From: Tethya wilhelma
Taxonomy: Eukaryota; Porifera; Demospongiae; Tethyida; Tethyidae
Assembly (NCBI GenBank): GCA_964030475.1
Contig: CAXIPT010000003.1
Location: 4,948,706 to 5,012,705 of the forward strand
Reading direction: 5' to 3'
Length of the DNA stretch: 64,000 nt
Shown here: piece by piece, positions 22,640 to 38,500 of the stretch
How the letters are laid out: each line of letters begins with the position of its first letter
Position numbering within the stretch: position 1 is the first letter of the stretch
Program-made: the position numbers and the translations under genes
Notes under the pieces: model-generated
Seen by the model: only the letters and a program-made list of their open reading frames with translations
The model's database searches: none
What the model was told of the DNA's origin: nothing

Positions 22640-25600
22640 ATGGCGTTAGCTACGAGATTGTTTTCTCTAGTCTCTACTCGTTCTTCACGTGTTCCCAGCA
22701 TCCTCTCACCAACATACAAACTTAGCCAAGTTACTTTAAACTCGAGGTGGAAGCAATGTGCCTGCTTTAGCAGCGAAAAAAGAGGGAAAAAACAACTTGA
22801 TTCTGAGGAGCTGTCAGGTGACTCTACAGAGCACACACTTGACCAAGAAACAGCAGCATCTATCACTCCAGCACAAAAGAGGGGTAAAACTAAAACTAAA
22901 TTTAGAAGCAAGTTAAAACTAGAAGCACAGAAGGAAGCAAATATTGAACTGGAACAATTACAGATTTCTCAAGAGCCTAAAGACACTCTCTTCAACTTTG
23001 GGAAACTTTTGAGAAGCTTGGAGTCCATGAAGGAAACACTAGCCAAGAAGAACCTCTTACCCAGTGAGTTTACTGTGAGTGCAACCCAGGAAGAAGAGAC
23101 ATGTTATGAGGGTAGTTCTACCTCAAGGGAGAAGAATCTATTTTATTTGCCAAGTCCAAAGAGAAAGCTAGCACATCAGCAAGACCATCCTGAAACTGAA
23201 GAGCTAACAAACCACATATTTAGTGAATATAAACTGCTCAAGTTGGATCAAGACAGATTTGCCAATGCTGTTCCATCAGTTGTAGGCTCTTCTGTCAATG
23301 ATGTGAAAGCTGTCATTTCCGACTTGCAGAAGGCTGGCCTCGACACGTCTGAAATTCGATTGATACTGCCTTGCTTCCCATTATTCCTGTTGGATATTGA
23401 CTTTCACAACGTGGGTGAAGTGTATTTGTTGATGAAAGAAGAGTGCGATTTCCCTAACAGGGCTCTTCGAGAGTTGCTAAGACAACATCCACACATTTTC
23501 ACGATAGATAAGGATGAGGTGTGTGTTCAATTCAGCTGTGAGAGGGTTCATTGATAATTATAGCTGTCACCTATGCTATTTTGTTGCTGCAGATCAAATT
23601 ACGTTTGGAATTATTTTCGGAGTTGGGACTCAGTGGACCTGAAGTTGGTAAGTACTGTATTGCTCCAAGTTTTTGTGGCAATGTACAGTTTTTTAAATTT
23701 TTGTAGAGAAATTTTTTGTGAAATATTGTGCCGCAGCTATGTTTATTGAGTGTTCTCTGTTTCAATATGTATAAACACAGGTGCACTTGTCAGTCATTTT
23801 CCGATCCTACTTTCAACATCCCTCACTGAGAGCTCAATGGAGGCACTAAGGCAGGCAGTATCTCATGGACTGGATGGAAGATGGCTCACAAAAACTATCT
23901 CCTACAATTTGGTATGTTGTAAGGTTCTTTTTTTGAGTTATTTTGAAGTTATTTCCCTACATGCAGCATATGAGACCAGCTAAACTGGCTCTCAGTTGTG
24001 AAACAACGAAGATTGTTTCTCTGCTCAACAAGTATGGAATAGATGTGGCTCAATGCGTGACCAAATATCCCGAGGTCTTGCAATTGCAAGGTATGTTACA
24101 TGTTGGAGTTCATTGGTAAAGGGTCGTCTATTCAAATATCACTAGTTAGTTCCTTTTGTTATTTTGTATTTTCTATTTTGACGATCTTTTACCAAATGCT
24201 TTTCTACAGTGTCAGATATCCAGCCTGTTCTCCGAGCTCTCTCTGGAAAGCCACTGTATTTGAATACAACTGACATACACGCCCTGTTGCAGCACAACCC
24301 CCATTTGCTATTGGGAATCAAACAAATGGTTTGTGATGAGATTTTAATCACACCAATTGCATACCCATTACAGCCATCTAGTAATCGTAAACTGTGTTTG
24401 TATTGGTCATTTGTTTCCTAGGATGCGCTTAGAGCACACCTAACTGATCTCTGTCATTTGTTTGGTGGTGCAGACAACGTTAGGTGGGAGGTGAGTGTCC
24501 CTTCACTGTTGTGGGTAGCTAGCTAGTGCTGTCAAGATTCATATATACTGATAGTTGTATTGTAGCAGTGCTGTGCGGAGTTATATTTGACTGTAGTGTG
24601 TGAGTCATTGTGAATGAATAGATAGTTGTACATATGGGTGAAGTGTTTAGTTATTCATATGTTGGTGTGTTGTTTTCCCTTATTTTTGTACACATGCACA
24701 ATCTCATTCAGATTCGTTCAGTGAAAGGACTGCTTGATCCCCAATGTGATGTGAATGGTAAGCTGGACTTGCTTGCTAGCTCTAGTTTCACCGAGGAAGA
24801 GGCTATTACACTGGTGTGTAAGTCACCATCAATACTCTTACAAAGCACCGTGGAAGAACTGGCTCCCAAACTTGAGTGAGAGTCTTGATTTAAGCCTTTA
24901 AAACTGACGACCATTTCCTATCATTTCTTCCCATCTTTGACCTGCAGGTTGTTTCTCTCTCTGAATGGAGTAACACCTTCCTTCCTAGCTGATACACCAG
25001 CAAGGTGAATTTTTTATATGTGTGTGTCATCTTTGTCATTGATGTATGTTAATGGAACTGAAAACCTCCATGTGTCAGATCCAGTACAATTCCATGTTAT
25101 GTACCTTAAGGTTACTATTAATTGCGGCAATTAATTTTAGCGATTTTAGCGAGAAGCTTGAAAATCGCTAAATTAAGTATGCGCAATATTTTATACCATA
25201 ATAGAATTTCACTTAATTAGAACAAAAATATTAAAAACCGCTAAAATTAATATCCGCTTAATAGAAACTTTAAGGTACTTTACATTACCTTGTGTATAGC
25301 CCAGCTCAGCATCTTATGGTTTGTTATGCATCACTAAGGGTTAGGGTAATGATGTGGATGGTATTCTAATACTGAAAACCACAGCTCCAGGGTGATTCAT
25401 TGTGGCCAACATGTGTGTGGGGGACTTTCTGTCTAAAACATAACCTCCCACATCTTTGCCTGTCTTTCAATAGTCTGTGTTGGTATAAGTGTGTATATAC
25501 ACTGTGTATGATCTATATTTGTGCATAGGTTATCTGTAGTTTGTGTAGTTTAGGTTCTGATAATCTAAGGTTTTAGTCAATGCACTTTGCTGTTACACTC

Positions 25601-28600
25601 TTCTCTATTGTGTGCATTGTGTGGGTGTTTGTTGGCCAATGAACAGATGGAGCTGATTCCCTGTGCACTCAACTAAGTGTACTCCACATTAGAGTGGGTG
25701 GTTAGGGTGTTCAGAAGTGACAGCTAGGCTGATTGTTGTCTACCTTGTTTTTCAATCAGGTTATCTGAATAACTCAACCAGTCCAGTGTCTGGTACATAT
25801 TGCACTATAATATTATGTCTTTGTTTGCTGTACAATTTTTGTGTGATAGCTGGTACAAGTTGAGTGCTGCATCTTATGTGTGCATGTTTTGTTGTTTTTT
25901 TTTCACTGAGAAGGCCTCTAACAGGTGTTTCTGGATAGTGACCCTTTGTATGAACAATCTGAGGTGGCAACCATGTGTTTTGGTCAAGTCCTCAGCTATT
26001 AATTTTTCTCATCAAGACATTGTGTGTTCTCAGCCACCAACTGTGGTCTAATTGGTGTCTTGTGTCAGGTGTGGCTATGTTCCTCTTTCATGCCACTTCT
26101 TGACCACCACCATCACATCACCACCTGTATCTGTCAATGTATGTGTGCACTGTGTGTGTGATATTGAGGTGTTGGGAGCTCCACCTTAACCTACACAATA
26201 GGGCCCCTCTAAGTGTCCATTTTTAGGTGAACAAAGGAACTACTCCTCAGACACTTTCTTTTCCAATGGACTCCATTCAAAGGTACTCCAGACAGTGATA
26301 GTTTCAAAGTTCAAAATAACCCACTCCCTGGACAAGTCTGGTTGTCCTGCTGATGGACTAACAACACACTCAATTCACTTTTACTACATCAGGAACCTAC
26401 TGTACACGGAGCATGTACTGGGCGTGCTTCTTTTTTGTTCATAAGAATACTTTCTGTTCGTCTGTGTGTTGCTTATGTATAGGTATCTGTAGGAGCATCA
26501 TTTCCGCTCTCCAAGGGAAGATGTGCAAATGTTTCAGTCGTGTAGATATGGTAGTTAGTTCCCTGTACGGAATTGAATCAACAGGATATGTTGCTCTGGT
26601 GCTCGGTGCTGTACCCAGTATGCAGACCTACAATACTATAGACTTACATTGTGGGGCTGCATGCAGTTTATCATATTAATAATGCCTAATAGTGTTAGTA
26701 ATAAGCAACCAGTGCCTGATGGGGAGGTACATAGTTTGTCTTGTGTTGCAATGTCCTGTTTATGTATGACATAAACCATCCTTAGTATGCATTTTGTATG
26801 ATAATAATAAAGCAGTGGTGATGTATTGTGGTGTATTATGCATGTGCTCGAATTTATATGGTGGGATTGTACTGCCTTGTGACGTCTAAGCTTTAGGAAC
26901 TGTAGTAAGATGAAACTGATAGTGGAGACCACATCCTCTCTGCCACACTCCACGATATTGCATGCTAAGTATGTTTGTTTGTCCCTCTTGCTCTCCCTCT
27001 GCTTTTGCCTGACTTGGTAGTGAGCTAGAATGATGGTCAAGTGAGTAATGATGAGCTAATGGGAAAGAGGATACTCTTGTTACCATCTCTCTGAGCCCCC
27101 AGTCTTTCCATCCATGGCACAGTCTTTCATCTCAGCTCACATGCACATACACTCACTGACTCTTATACATCCCATTATTATTGTATCTATTCCGTGCGTA
27201 TCGGACCATTGGTGTTGCTTATACCCTTTTGAAAATCTTATTATTCTTTTCTTGCTGCTAGTGTGTGTGTGATGTACACCTGTAGCCACCCACCATTTTT
27301 CCCTTGCCAATTTCCCTACATAAACCGGCTAACAATGATATGTACACCGTAGTTGTCGCACAGGAACACTGGACATTGTTCCAATGTAAATGCTACTCTT
27401 TGTTTTTGGCAAGCTCGTTTTACTATGGTTTGCACACATTAGCATTAATGTGCAGTTAGAACACAATGCTGGTGTGTATAGTGATTGTGTATGCTCTAAT
27501 ATGTGCTTCAGTTCCAATGGGATCTCGATCGCTAGCTTCAAGCCAGCTATCATGTGACATGTTGGCCATGTATTGAAATGTAATCTCCATAGCAAATAAG
27601 CTTAGCTATTGATTTCAATAGGCCGTTGTTTGTATATGTTTCTAATAAGTGTGGTTAATAGTACATAACGGCACAATAGCCGGCTTGTAAATGGTGATAG
27701 ATTGCCTGCCAAAAAGTTCGTTGTATTGTAGTTTGTAAGATTTATTTAGAGTTAACAAGCATACTGTCCATTTCCAACCAAGAATAATAAACAGGCTGAA
27801 TCTTAATTTTCTTTTTTTTTTTTTTTGAAAAGATGTGTGTTTTTTTCTAGTGTTGTGGTCAGAGATTTACTACTGAACACAGACAATTTGTACACTCCAT
27901 TTAGCATTGCTAATAACACAATGACTGTGTAGCATGATAGAAAGTGACTGTATAGTACTTTTTAGTCTGCTCTTTTCAAATTATTGTACTTGAGAGATGG
28001 CATGCATGCACCATGCACCAAAGGAGGGGGTGATCTCTAGTCTTGATAGAGTTGTGGTTGTGGTTTGTTGAGGCTCCTCCTCTGTGGTCACCATTCACCT
28101 CCCACCAAACACCACTTACAAATGAGGAGATGTCTTGGTGACCCATTGTGGGTTGAAAAAATTGATATCATTTCTTTACCTTCACTTCTCTGAGCTGACC
28201 TTCCTTTCCCCATGGTTGCTATGGTAGCTAGCTGGCTATTTTGGCCTGGGGCTTTTAGTTTGGAGATACCATAGATAATAGAGACATAGGTACATCTCTA
28301 TTATCTATGGCGATACAGCACTGGGACTGTATTGGTGAATATAATATTCCATGGCAACTTGAATCATTGTATCTGCATACAATGCATAAAGAAAAATTGA
28401 GAAGTTTGTCAATAATAAATCCAAATTCCCTCTGTGTGATATAGTTATCATGATGGATCACTTGTGCACTGTTCTCATTGTATTTCTGTTGATACCTTTG
28501 TCAAGTTGCATTCTAAGTATTGTGTGTATGTATGTATGTATGTATGTATATGTGAGACTCCTGTACCTTTGAGACTGACTATGTGTTTCATTTGCACGCA

Positions 28601-30830
28601 GGAAGACGTATCTTCACCTAAGCTGCGATCTCATTCAAGCCAGGTGCTCTTTTGCAAGGAAACACAATGTAAGAACTATGTGTATATAACACTATTATAT
28701 GTGTGTGTGGTAAATACATGTATATAATATTATGCCTCATCAACTTCGTAATGAAATAAGAACTAAAGTGGTCAACCAATACATATGTTTATCCCACAAT
28801 TTCTCTCTGCTATGTTGAGCGTTTAAAGACCCATGTGACACATTGTGTGCATTCTTTGGTGAAGTCATAAGTGACTCACTTCTTTAACAGTGGGCTGCTG
28901 CAATCATGGTTGCTAGCTAGCTGAGCCTGCTTCTTTTTCATAAAGAAACTTAGATATTGTGTAGTGTGGCTTCTTTCACATGTGGCGTTGCAGGCCTGAC
29001 ATGCTGCTCCTTTGTAGTGAGTAGGATTTTGCTGATTGTGCTTGTAGTGGTGAAGAGTGTAGTAACTGGCTTCACCTTGTGGTTTGCTCTCTGGCTCTTT
29101 CTCTAGCGGCTCTTGACCCGCTTGCCTTGTTTATGCCATCTGGATAATTGTAGTTTATCTGGTTATTGTGCGGAGTAATTGTGGTTGTTGTTGACAAGAA
29201 TAGTGTATTGTATCATATTATACTTTCTTGTGTAGTCGTTTTTTTCCTATATAAAATTTAGCGATTGTATGAACTTGTGTGCGAAGGCTCTTAGTTGGTA
29301 CATAAGTATGTGTACTCTGTGTGCATTGACTCATTGATTCAGTTTCCGTAATGGCCTAGGAGGAGCTGTGTTGACTATAGACTGCACTCTCTAACTCAAT
29401 TAACTTCTCATCAGGAGAAAGCGTGTGTGTATATTCACTTGTCATTGTTGGCCAACACTTGGTGTGGGTCCAACCTTACCTTATGCACCATTTTGTCTGG
29501 CACTTGGCTCTCTACCATTTATATTGATCGCCATGGTGCTGCATACATTAATCCAGTACATCTGGTGAAAATGTATTTGTTGCCTAGGTAGGCTTGAGTG
29601 CTCTAGGCTCATTGCTACTCATTTGGTGTGCACACAGAAACCCACTGTGGCTGGTTTCTGATAGTATGCTTTGAAGGGTAGAGTGATTATACCTCTATTT
29701 AGAAGCAACAAATGATGTTGTCACCAACATCAAAGTGTTATGTTTACATCAACAACAGCTAGATGGCCACTCCACTTCTAAGAGTAAGGGTAAGGAGAAT
29801 GTAGTTTTGTTTTCCAGTTAAGCTGGTTTATTACTACTTTTACAAGAGGCTCCAACCACACTACTAGGCAGGGAACTATTTGATGTGAGCGCTCTTTAGC
29901 AGGATGAAGTTTCCACATTGGGTTTCCACATTCAGACTGCAAGCACACCACTTGGTCCATGTGACTGTGCTTAGAGGTATTGGACTCCTTGGCATTCTAG
30001 GCTTGTCCCATATCTGTTTACCCCATCTCCAGTGGCTGGTAGTTCAAAGGTACTGATGGTTGTGACAGGCTCACCGCTAATACTCTGAGTACTCACATCT
30101 ACACAGCCATTGGAATTTAATAACTGGTAGAGCGCAACTCCTTCTGGGCATTTGTGTGTGTATGTAGTTAGCTGGGCAGTTGCTCTAGCTGGACCACATT
30201 AAAAAACCACATGACAGTTTTGGTGGTGTCTGAAACACTACACACACACACACACATGTGTTTGTGTACACACTCATGAATGAGTTTTCTTGTTCTTGAG
30301 AGTGCACACCCAATTAATGGGGTCTCCTCTCTCTTGAAGGCATGCTGCTGTGCAATGATTCAGCAGATACCCTATGTTCTAATGGCTCTTAGAACTAGTG
30401 CTGCACAGTGTACACACAACTTAGGCAAAGTTATGAACACACTTGTAGAACTTCAGAACATGAGGTGCACTGACATTAACAAAGACAATGGGAGGTATTT
30501 AGAAGAGTGTGCCTGCATGTTATTATATGTGTGTATGCAAACACCAAGCTTCTAGTCTACAGATGAACCCAATTCTGTGTTTTTGATGGCTGGCTCCTGA
30601 ATGGAGTGGACCACCTCCTGTGGGTTGCTAGTAGAGTTGTGGTGATGGACTAAAAGTGCCAATGAAACCACCCAGACACTCTGTCTCTTGACCAGCTGTC
30701 CATGGTCTCTTGTGTAATAGTTGTGAAATTAGTGTGCTGCTTCCTGTATTGACTTGTCCCCTCATGCATAGAGCTTGAGCCATGGAGAATTCTGACTTAT
30801 GTTCTCTTGCTGTGGTTCTCTGGCTAGCTC

Positions 30831-30874
<44 letters not shown>

Positions 30875-32033
30875 TGTTGTATTGGCATACATTCTTGTAG
30901 CAACATCAGAGGAATGGTAGGTACATTAGCTACATGCTGGAGGGATGTTGTATGATAATTGTGCTGTGTGTACAAGTATGTACATAAAGCAGTTTATGTG
31001 TGTTCTTGTTCTTACATGTTTAAATGGGCACTATTTTGTGCAGCTCCAGACATTGAGACGACTATACAACATTTTTCACATGTTATTATAATTTCCTGTG
31101 GTCATTTTACTCCAAACAATGCGTTTTGCCGTGTGGCACTATGCGTAGAATGATTGCCCATTGTAGCTTTACAACCTACACACCTGTTACAACTGGCTTT
31201 CAAAACCGGTCTGTCTGCTTCGTGTGCAATGCAATGCATTGTTTTAGCATTATCCATTTGATGGTTGTTGTAACAAGGCATTCTTTTCTTGCAGATGAGC
31301 ATGAAACGGAACACTGTTGCCTACAGGCAAATGTATTGTACATGTCCATGTATCAATGCACATATTGTGCTATAATACGTGTACCAATGTATTCACTTAT
31401 TGTGTGTGTAGTTACATATTGATGGTTAACGATGCATTCAATCCCCCTCCCCCTAATTATCTGTGCAATTTATCTGTCTAGTCTCACACTAGTCAATGGT
31501 GGGCCGTGTAGCCATGACAACGGTCAATATAATATAGGACTCTATGGTTGTGTGGGTGAAAGACAGACTAGATTTGATATGGAGCATTTGCAATACCATG
31601 TGTCCATATCCATTGGAAGACAATGGTGTTCATTCTCTCCGTAGGCTGGTTGCCCTCAGTTCTATTACCTCGTGCTTTGACTTTGTAGTACAGTTGTATG
31701 TAGTGAAGCTGCCATGAATGGTGGATGCATTGGGCTCTGTATAAAATCTAGCTTCTAACAAATACGATAGTGTTCCAAGTTGCGGTGAGAACACGCTCTT
31801 TTGATCAAAATTTGATCCCTCTCTAGAGACAAGTGTGTTACTTTACACTGTTCAACTCTCATGATATCTTATTTGCCATTCCACTGTCAATTACCTCTTG
31901 CCATATCTGGGTAGCCATTGTTATGATAGCTCCCGGCCACCTCATTTGTAATTGTGTTAGCTAGGCCACAGGAATGTGCCATGTAAGGTTGAGTCCCTGA
32001 AGCTTCCAGCGCCAGAAGAGGTCTGTTGACACA

Positions 32034-32101
<68 letters not shown>

Positions 32102-35100
32102 GATCTGCTCATGAGATACCTCACATTCTTGTGTACGATAGTTTTGATCTCCTCACCTTAAAAATGCTGTTTTAATTTCTTTACATTTTTACAGGAGAGT
32201 CTACTAGATGCTTCTAATTTAGAAGACCTGTTTGGAACCACTGATGAGGAATTTGCCTCACTGGTATGTGTGGATTAACATGACGTTGTGTTTATGTTTA
32301 AATACAGGTTCTTCTCCCATTTATTCACTCACACATGTGTATTCTCATACAGTGTGACCAAGATCATGATACTTACATTGAAGAGACTGCTGAACTAGAC
32401 TCTGAATCATCCTTATGCTCTCTACAACCAACCTCATCTGACAGGTACGTAATTCATGTGTCATACATACACACTAGGCATACAATGAGTGGCTGTGCTC
32501 CGATTTGAACTCAACTGCTATTGTCCCATTTAGTGGACTGCTATGTACTATGTATTAGGAAGTGTATAAGAAATACCAGTTTGAGGTGAATGTAAAGTGT
32601 AGCCTCTTCCCTAGGCTCCCCTTTGACCTTTCACTCACGTCAAAGGGGAGCCTGCATGGGGACAAGGCTGTGTAAAGTGCACTGATATTGTCCCTAAAGT
32701 GCTAGCCAGGCTGGTGTTGTAATGCACAGTGGAGTAAGTCTGGGTTTTGGAGACACAAGGATGAGTTAATTCTTATCACTGGACAGAAATGGTTGTTGAG
32801 GATAAGCAATAGAGTGAGATCACTTGGTCCTTGGTGGGTGGTGGGAGGTACACTTGTTGGCAAATAGCCCATGTGAATGAAGCCCAGAAGGGAATTATGA
32901 ACATGGAGTGAAAATCCTTACAAAACAGTCACCTAATTTTGGTCTCACCAGTGATGCAAAGCAGTGTCAGAAGTGGTCATAGGTGTATTGTATTGCAAAT
33001 CAGTTTTTGCTGAAGCTTACTCTGTGAAGGTATTCTCCCCAAATGGGATGATTGTGTTTCCACATCCTGCCTCATATCCTCCTGATGTACCAGTTGGGAT
33101 ATCATGTGCTTGCAAGTGGAAATGAATGACCTTAATCTGCTTACTCCCCTCAAACAATGACCGCTGCTAGTCTATCCCATAGGACAAGAATAGCCTGCCA
33201 TCTCCCTGATATTATTATGGTTTGTTCCATGCCTGCACCTGCTAACCACATGCCTAACCATTCTTTTTCTCCTGCTTCATTTGTCAGATGAGCGGTGAGT
33301 TTCTCTAAAACATAAACTCCTTTACAGTATTCTATTAGCTTTGACTGAACAGTTATAATGCAGTTGCATCACCATTTTCTGACAGTATGACTGTTCCTAT
33401 ACCTTTGCACATAGAATGTAATTAAGCCTCTCCATAGTCTAGCAAGGGGCACAAAAATGGTCTACCTCGATAGACTAAGGCCTCCTGTGTGTTTGCTGTT
33501 TATGATGTTGAGGTGTTTTTGGTCATCAATGTAATGGATTTTTATTTCGTAAAAATAGCAGCATGAAGAGGGTCTGGAAATGAGGCTATGAGTGCACATG
33601 TGCCCCTATAGTTGAATGGGTGTTTTCCTGACTGGTGGTGTATGTCCATGTGTTCCAATACCCATGGTGGTAGCCACTGAATGTACTGGGGGAAAGTTTT
33701 CCAGCTGCTGTGGTTGTTTATCTCCTGTACAACCTTGAGGCCGCTGGTATAATGTTTAGACATGTACATGTAGTTTGTAGTTTCCGTTACACCTTTAGCC
33801 CCTGAGTCAATTAGATCATTAACCAACACTACCACAGTGTGTGTACATGCATGTACGTACACATTGCCTTGTACTATGGTGGTCTCGATGTTGACAAAAG
33901 TAGTGAATGTAACGGATACGACTGCCATGAAGTCATAATTATGGAGCATTGTTCCTAGAATTAGAAGCCGACACAATGCATAACACAGCTCTAGAGTTTT
34001 GTGGGGGATTTTTTATTTAAGTTTTTATATCTCTCCTGCAATAATGTGACATTAATTCATGTGTATATCATGTGGTTTCAGAAATTTCTTTTTAGTTCTC
34101 ATGACCCCAATATACAGCCTATGTCAACAAGATAGAGTGAAGTTGCAACTGTTTTGTGCTGGTTTATCAATTATGGTAGTTAATTTTGTATTTTGTGATG
34201 TGAAAATGAAGTGGGTTTATTTTAATCCTCCTGATTTTGTTTACCCCCACAAACTGTTTGGGCATTCTACGTCAAGCTTAGCGTTTCAGTTTTTCTGGTC
34301 TCACTATCTTCGGCATGCACTGTATATTTCCATTCTAATTATGTTTTTAAACAAGCTGTGTAATAATATCCTTATTGATACGCAAATATTTTCCACGAGT
34401 TCAGAGATCACTTGAATTATGCATACCACTTCTCCTCTTCATTACGCATAATGAATTATTCCACCACACACATAATACTACTATAGTTCAATGCCATGTA
34501 AAATTAATAGTGCATTTTAGTGTAAATAACTGATGTTTGTGGTTCATAGTTCTCAGTATAAATACACCTGTATGACAATACTGACCAGTTTGATCCAGTC
34601 AGCTGGGAATAATTACCTACACACTCATTCATCAATTAACCTTCCCAGTTTCCACACAAGAAGGTACAAAGTTCCCAATCAGTTGTTCATTACCTGCATA
34701 CCTCATCACACCTCAGCTCTACTCCTGGGTGGTCTGTCCTTCCAGGGAGGGTGAGTGAATCCCAAGGCCACTCACTAGCTACAGGTGGGGAGGTTCTGTT
34801 TACATCCTACTAGGATGTGTCACTCCAAGACCGTGTGATTGTGGAGGTTATCTGCAGTACATTCCATTAGGGTGCAAGGGGATGTTGAATGTAAGAGAGA
34901 CAGTGGTCTGCGTTGCTTGATGTTTCCAGAAGATTGGACAATATCTCTGGTAGTGCCTTGTGGCCTTAACAGAACCCATACTTGTGAATTGTACATCCTA
35001 TTCTAATTACTATCTGTGATGCTTTGCCACCCTGGTAGATTGAGTTAATAGTGAATGCAAAATTGCATTGAGGTTCCTATTACTTCACTAATGGAAGACT

Positions 35101-35218
35101 TTAGTCTCGAGAACTATATACGCCTTTCCTGTTTCTTTCAGTATACTGCTTGTAAATGTGAATGGAAAGATGTTCAAGTATAATGCGTGCAAGCTATAGC
35201 TATGTGTCACTTCGTGTA

Positions 35219-35268
<50 letters not shown>

Positions 35269-35453
35269 TGTGTATGTGTGTGTGTGTGTGTGTGTTCGTT
35301 TGGGTTAAAGTTGTGAAGCACCTTGTTGTAGGAAGTGATGTATCTCTTGTCATTCATTATTTGCTGACATGAGCCTGTACACCAACACACTCAAAATATT
35401 TACATTCAATATCAACACACAAATCATGAAGTTGTATGATGACAACGATAAAA

Positions 35454-35502
<49 letters not shown>

Positions 35503-38500
35503 ACATCCTACCCACTCAGTCCAGCTACAATTATAACTAAACCCCTGGGTAAATAGACTAATTAACCAACAAACCAGCACTGAAACCTAATATGAGAAGT
35601 AAACATGTTACCAATAGAGATAGGCACGATATTCATGGCTGGGAACCCAGCAGCTGCCTCTGCTAAACAGGATGACGGTGGTACTCCCTCAGGCTCTAGT
35701 AACAAGTCGTTAATAAACTAAAAACTCAAACATCATAATGACACAAATTGACTTCATGTGAACCTTTGTCATCGTGGGTCAGCTAAACAAAAGTCCTTTC
35801 CCCTCAAGACTTGATGATCTACTGCTAAGTGATCTGAACTGTCTGAGTACAAAATCTACCATATGGTCAACAATGGACTCTAGTGGAAAGCATGTAAACA
35901 AACCTGATTAACTGATGAATATCATTTTGTGCTATTGTGTCCTTTTGTTTGTTGTTTGATGTATTTGTGCTGACTGGTGTTTTTCTTGTGGCACTTGTTG
36001 CCATAGAGGAGTTGTCTGATTGGCCAATGAGATGCCCTAACATTGCCGATGTGGAGATCCGTTCGTGTTCGATTTTATTATCACCAGCCTAGCAAATGAA
36101 TACGTTTCGGATATTTAGAGCATTGCTTGGAATGTAGTGGATCATTGAATACATGCACACTCGGTAGTGGGAGTTGCCTTCGGATTGAATCAACTCTATT
36201 GGCCACCATCTCTAGCTCAGTGCTGGAATGTTAGCATCATTCATGGCCACCTAATCGGTCTTCTTATTAGTCGTATTCACATCTCTACTCCAAGCTGTGC
36301 CAGTACAGAGTTGAGAAATCACTACAACAGTGTATGCATTAGTCCATTGTGTGTTGAGAGTATTCATAAGCTGCTTCTTGAGCACTCCCACTCCTCGTGA
36401 ATAGCGCTCCAAGCTCTCGATTACATCGTAGGCAATATTTGGTAACGATTGTGATATTTGGCTTGCCTGGCCGCCGTATGTGGGATGAGTCCTCTGCTAT
36501 GTGCTGATCTGCTCCCTTGGGTCCTGCTCTGCCAGCGCTCTGCTAATTAGATCATGAGACAGCAGACTTAATTACGTCGTGTGTGTATATGTGCGTTTGT
36601 GTGTTGACATGCGTAGCACAAGCTATGTGGGATTTATGTTTCTGTGTCGCTGTTTGTTGACATTGTGCTCACAAGTGAGTGTACATGTGTACACTTGAAA
36701 ATAAGTATGGAAAACATGCACAAACATGCAGAATCAAACACAAATGCACCCTCTACATTGTGTCAGGCAGCCTTGGACGTACGATGAGTCACATTTCACA
36801 CTTCAGTGTGACAGAGATGGTGGTATGTGGTTGAACAGCACATTCAATTATTATTATACGAACTTACGCGCGAGTAACAAGACATGTTATTCACTCCCGT
36901 GTGTGGCGAGTGTGTTTGTGTGTATAGTATAGTTTCAAGTGATCTGTATCTGAACTGATTATCACATACACGCAAACACACTCACACACATGAAAGCGCA
37001 TAACTTGTCTTGCCACCCACGTGCAAGTTCATTTAATAATTGAGTGTGCTATTCAACCACACACTGCCACCTTTATGTCAAGCTCAAGTGTGAAATGTGA
37101 TTCATCGTGCGTCCAAGACTGCCTGTCACTATTGTTGTAGACTGTAATTGATATAATCCTCTTAGCTAGCTATGCCGTTCAGCTTATCGAGAAATGTCTG
37201 CTTGATTGTTCCCTGATAACTGTTGATACTCAACCCTACAACAATGAATGGGAGATCGCTATCATGTTGTAGGAACAAAGGAAGCTCTCAAAATACCTTC
37301 ACGTGTGTCGTGTACGTACAATATATATATATATATATACTGCCATATCTGTATCGAGTAATGCACGAAGCCCGATGTGTTGATATGGGCCTAATTTAAT
37401 GTGTAACGTTTGGTGTGCAATGATATGACATTCCGTTTGAGGGTGATACGGTTATGTTGATATTGTCACGAAACAAGCGAGGGAATTGTTGGATGTAACA
37501 CTGTACGTACGTACGTAAGCACTTGAAGTGATTGTTTTACTGTTCAAGTGGTGCTATATTATTATCTATAGCTAATGTGGGTCACCTAAAACAGCATGGG
37601 TTGTGACGTTTTGTTTTCACCTGTGTATATACGTGTCATGTGTGTGAATGGTCATATGTAGCTTATGTGTATGCATAACAATAATATTATTATAATGTAC
37701 ATACCCATATAATTATATTTTACTCTCTGCCCATGCCTTTGTGATTAGGATAACGTGTGTGTGTGTGTGTGTATCTAAGTGTGGGCGCATGTATGCATAG
37801 TGGGTATCCCAAACCAATTCTCCTAACCAATTATACTATCCCTGGTTTACACAAACGAGGGAATCAACCAGGGTATAACCCTCAGAGGCACTCGCCTAAT
37901 CATCCTGTTGCCCACCACCAGCCAAGTGGACTGTATCAGTGCAGGATGTACACAAATGCTTTCTATGACTAGGAGTTCTGGAAGCCTTCCTGAGCTACCC
38001 CAAGAAATGCCACACAATGGAGAGTGAAACCTCAACAAACTGGAATAATCTTATATGCAGTAGTACTGTGTATGTACCACTGCACACAGAATCCTTCCAG
38101 TGGCTTTACTGCTCAATGCACACCACTGTATAGTTGAATGCTCCGACTTCTATTGCAGCCGTGAGGTTTCAGTATCCCCTCTTAAGAGGCTTCTGTGCTG
38201 GCATCAAATTGAGTTATGCCAGCATTCAATGGGTTTCTAAGGTATAGAGGACTTGTATTGAGAGTACACAGCATTATTTTTGTTTATCTGGCATGGGAAG
38301 TTTATGAAATGCTACCATTTTTCGGTCTTCTAGGATCGTCAATTATCAATGTGTGTGTGCATCTAATATGTGCATAGTAATGCGTGCTCTTTCGTCACAG
38401 ATATGTGTTTTACAAGTGTTGTGTTTATTTTCAAGCCATAGATATTTCCTTTCGCCAGAGGTTTGTGAGTTTGACGGTTTGCTATGGAAACTATGATGTG

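Larger units (their letters stand above)
25005..28601 (+). other. MTERF intron 8 (3.6 kb)
   Basis: AT/TG-rich. It contains one MITE (25101-25278) and a small hairpin (28269-28310). An open frame around 26490-26679 was considered as an exon and rejected in favour of 28602. Confidence 0.6.

Noticed and set aside
26480..26679. Possible MTERF exon (SIISALQGKMCKCFSRVDMV)
   Set aside because: It can be spliced in phase, but the sequence does not continue the MTERF repeat. The exon at 28602 gives a proper helical repeat and joins both neighbours in phase.
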